A stretch of 64,000 bases of DNA from Vibrio coralliirubri (GTDB lineage Bacteria > Pseudomonadota > Gammaproteobacteria > Enterobacterales > Vibrionaceae), in contig NZ_AP025470.1 of the NCBI RefSeq assembly GCF_024347375.1, forward strand, positions 1,984,001-2,048,000, given 5' to 3'. Made by a program: the position numbers and the translations under genes. The notes beneath the pieces were generated by a model. The model made no database searches, had not been told where the DNA came from, and was given only the letters and a program-made list of their open reading frames with translations. Position 1 is the first letter of the stretch; each line of letters starts with the position of its first letter. Shown here piece after piece: positions 62,912-64,000 of this stretch.

Positions 62912-63235
62912 CTTTCGTTCATGTTAAACAGTCATAATGCAAGGGTACAGTATAGACAGGTAAGAGCAACCTTAGCTTGGTTTAAAGTACCAAATTAGTT
63001 TCGATAAAATCAGAAACTGGCTAAGTTCAAAGTTCTGATAATTGCGGAACTAACGCTTGGATTATTTGTCTATATCTTCACATTTTAAAGCAATATTAAA
63101 CGTTAGAGTTGGTTTCTGTCTTAACTAGCCCCATTTAATATGTAGTAAGTTTAGTTAAGCTGTTTTTACTCTTGTGCGTTACTGGTTACCCCTTTTGACT
63201 ACCCGTTTTTTGTAACCTTGTATTTTGGAGTTTGA
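62912..63235. other. Divergent non-coding region between tpm and relV-like gene
   Basis: About 325 bp without a gene. It should hold promoters for tpm (minus) and the alarmone synthetase (plus). No clear operator seen; a small minus-strand frame near 63186-63368 overlaps the relV-like gene and is a shadow. Confidence 0.4.
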
Positions 63236-64000
63236 ATGAGTGTATTTCTCCGTACGACGGCCCTAATGCTTTTGGTATTGAGCCGAGCGCCTGCATTCGC
63301 AGCAGCACCTGTTTCAACAAGTTCAACAGATCAAACGCGCACTCCTGCGCAAAACCAAATATCTTCAAACGTATTCCGTCATAGTTTGAGCGGCCTTTAC
63401 GGCATCAAAGCCTTCGACTCACGCCCGACTCAGCCTTACACCGACTTCGATATTCTGTACAGCAAAGCGCATCAAGGCCAAGCTGAACTAGAAACTATCT
63501 GTAAAAGTACTGCCCTACTCACCAATTCTGAAGCGCTATTTGCTGGCGTTAAATCTCAAGCTCGTGCAGAAGAAAAAATCGCCCTTGAGCTTGATGGTGA
63601 TGTGACAAAAATTACCGACTTAGCCCGTGCAACTATCATCGCGAACGATGTAGAGAGCTTGGTTGAAGTTTACGAAGCGTTAAGCCGTGAAGCAGACGTT
63701 GTTAAGCTGAAAAACAAGTTTAAATCACCAGCTGACTCTGGCTACCGTGACCTTAACTTGTTGGTTCGTTTACCTAAAACCAACATCATTGCAGAGGTTC
63801 AACTTCACTTAAAAGCGATTGCTGATGTGAAAAGTGGCCCTGAACATGAGCTGTACGAAATTATCCAAGGTATTGAGCGTCACGCAATTGCAGAACATCG
63901 CCCAATCAACGATATCGAAGCGGCACAAATTAATAGCCTAAGACGCCAATCTTTAGAGCTTTACCAACAAGCATGGCAACCGTACATTACCACGCACATT
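63236..64000 (+). CDS. relV: RelV-like small alarmone synthetase, 3' end outside window
   Basis: The frame is open from ATG at 63236 (GGAG site) to the window end, 255 codons, probably almost the whole gene. A RelA/SpoT-type nucleotidyltransferase domain is seen: Lys in EEKIALELDGDV, Asp/Arg in KITDLARATIIAN, then KNKFKSPADSGYRDLNLLVRLP and the catalytic Glu in IIAEVQLHLKAI, matching Vibrio RelV (pppGpp/ppGpp synthesis under glucose or fatty-acid starvation). Its neighbours purT and cdd are those of relV in V. cholerae (from memory). The N-terminus looks like a signal peptide (LRTTALMLLVLSRAPAFAAA), which is odd for a cytosolic enzyme. Confidence 0.85.
   Translation, partial: MSVFLRTTALMLLVLSRAPAFAAAPVSTSSTDQTRTPAQNQISSNVFRHSLSGLYGIKAFDSRPTQPYTDFDILYSKAHQGQAELETICKSTALLTNSEALFAGVKSQARAEEKIALELDGDVTKITDLARATIIANDVESLVEVYEALSREADVVKLKNKFKSPADSGYRDLNLLVRLPKTNIIAEVQLHLKAIADVKSGPEHELYEIIQGIERHAIAEHRPINDIEAAQINSLRRQSLELYQQAWQPYITTHI

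Overview
The window looks like chromosomal DNA of a marine Vibrio. The proteins are of Vibrio type: a RelV-like alarmone synthetase beside purT and cdd, a GbpA-like chitin-active LPMO, a Vibrio/Aeromonas aerolysin, DUF2058, and cobinamide salvage genes without a full corrin pathway. Base composition is moderate, and most genes have good Shine-Dalgarno sites. A Splendidus-clade species is my guess from the toxin content, not something the sequence proves. I saw no rRNA, tRNA or CRISPR array.

Layout. 0-13.5 kb is mostly housekeeping: a TPR protein end, rlmF and a YgjP-type metallopeptidase, a glutaredoxin, a divergent LysR/MFS pair (ynfL/ynfM type), DUF1415, a GAF-GGDEF protein, a MazG-like pyrophosphohydrolase, a yhhY-type acetyltransferase, the cydABX quinol oxidase operon (with the 33-residue cydX), a MocR regulator and a MAPEG protein. 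13.6-16.3 kb holds a secreted four-domain LPMO whose upstream region has been split by an IS5/IS903-type element with a clean 9-bp target duplication. 17-31 kb is metal and cofactor uptake: nikEDCBA under a strong Fur-like box, a small His-rich protein, btuCD, and the cobTSUC salvage operon, with astE and an oligoendopeptidase F between them.

32-38.6 kb carries a tiny basic peptide gene behind an AAAG repeat, a YraR-like protein, a cystine symporter, an aldo/keto reductase with divergent LysR regulator, and a SanA/YdcF-type protein. 39-56.7 kb is an accessory, virulence-like stretch: an aerolysin-like pore-forming toxin, a small zinc-ribbon protein, DUF3299, a frameshifted secreted amidohydrolase, two AraC regulators of the same architecture, a beta-barrel protein, a neutral sphingomyelinase followed by a protein built like a lipase foldase, DUF2804 plus a fatty acid hydroxylase, and a chaperone-usher fimbrial operon whose pilin gene has been cut off by a second, identical IS copy.

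57-64 kb returns to conserved core: sbcB, yohJ-yohK-cdd (CRP site), purT (PurR box), tpm and the start of a relV-like gene that runs off the window.

Main points of interest: the two IS events (one displacing the LPMO promoter, one decapitating a fimbrial operon); an aerolysin with no Lys/Arg in its last 76 residues, where the family normally has its activation site; a sphingomyelinase/foldase-like pair; a 29-residue peptide gene with a tetranucleotide repeat directly upstream of its ribosome binding site; a Fur-boxed Nik transporter lacking the expected His ligand; and an unexplained structured element between a His-rich protein gene and btuD.
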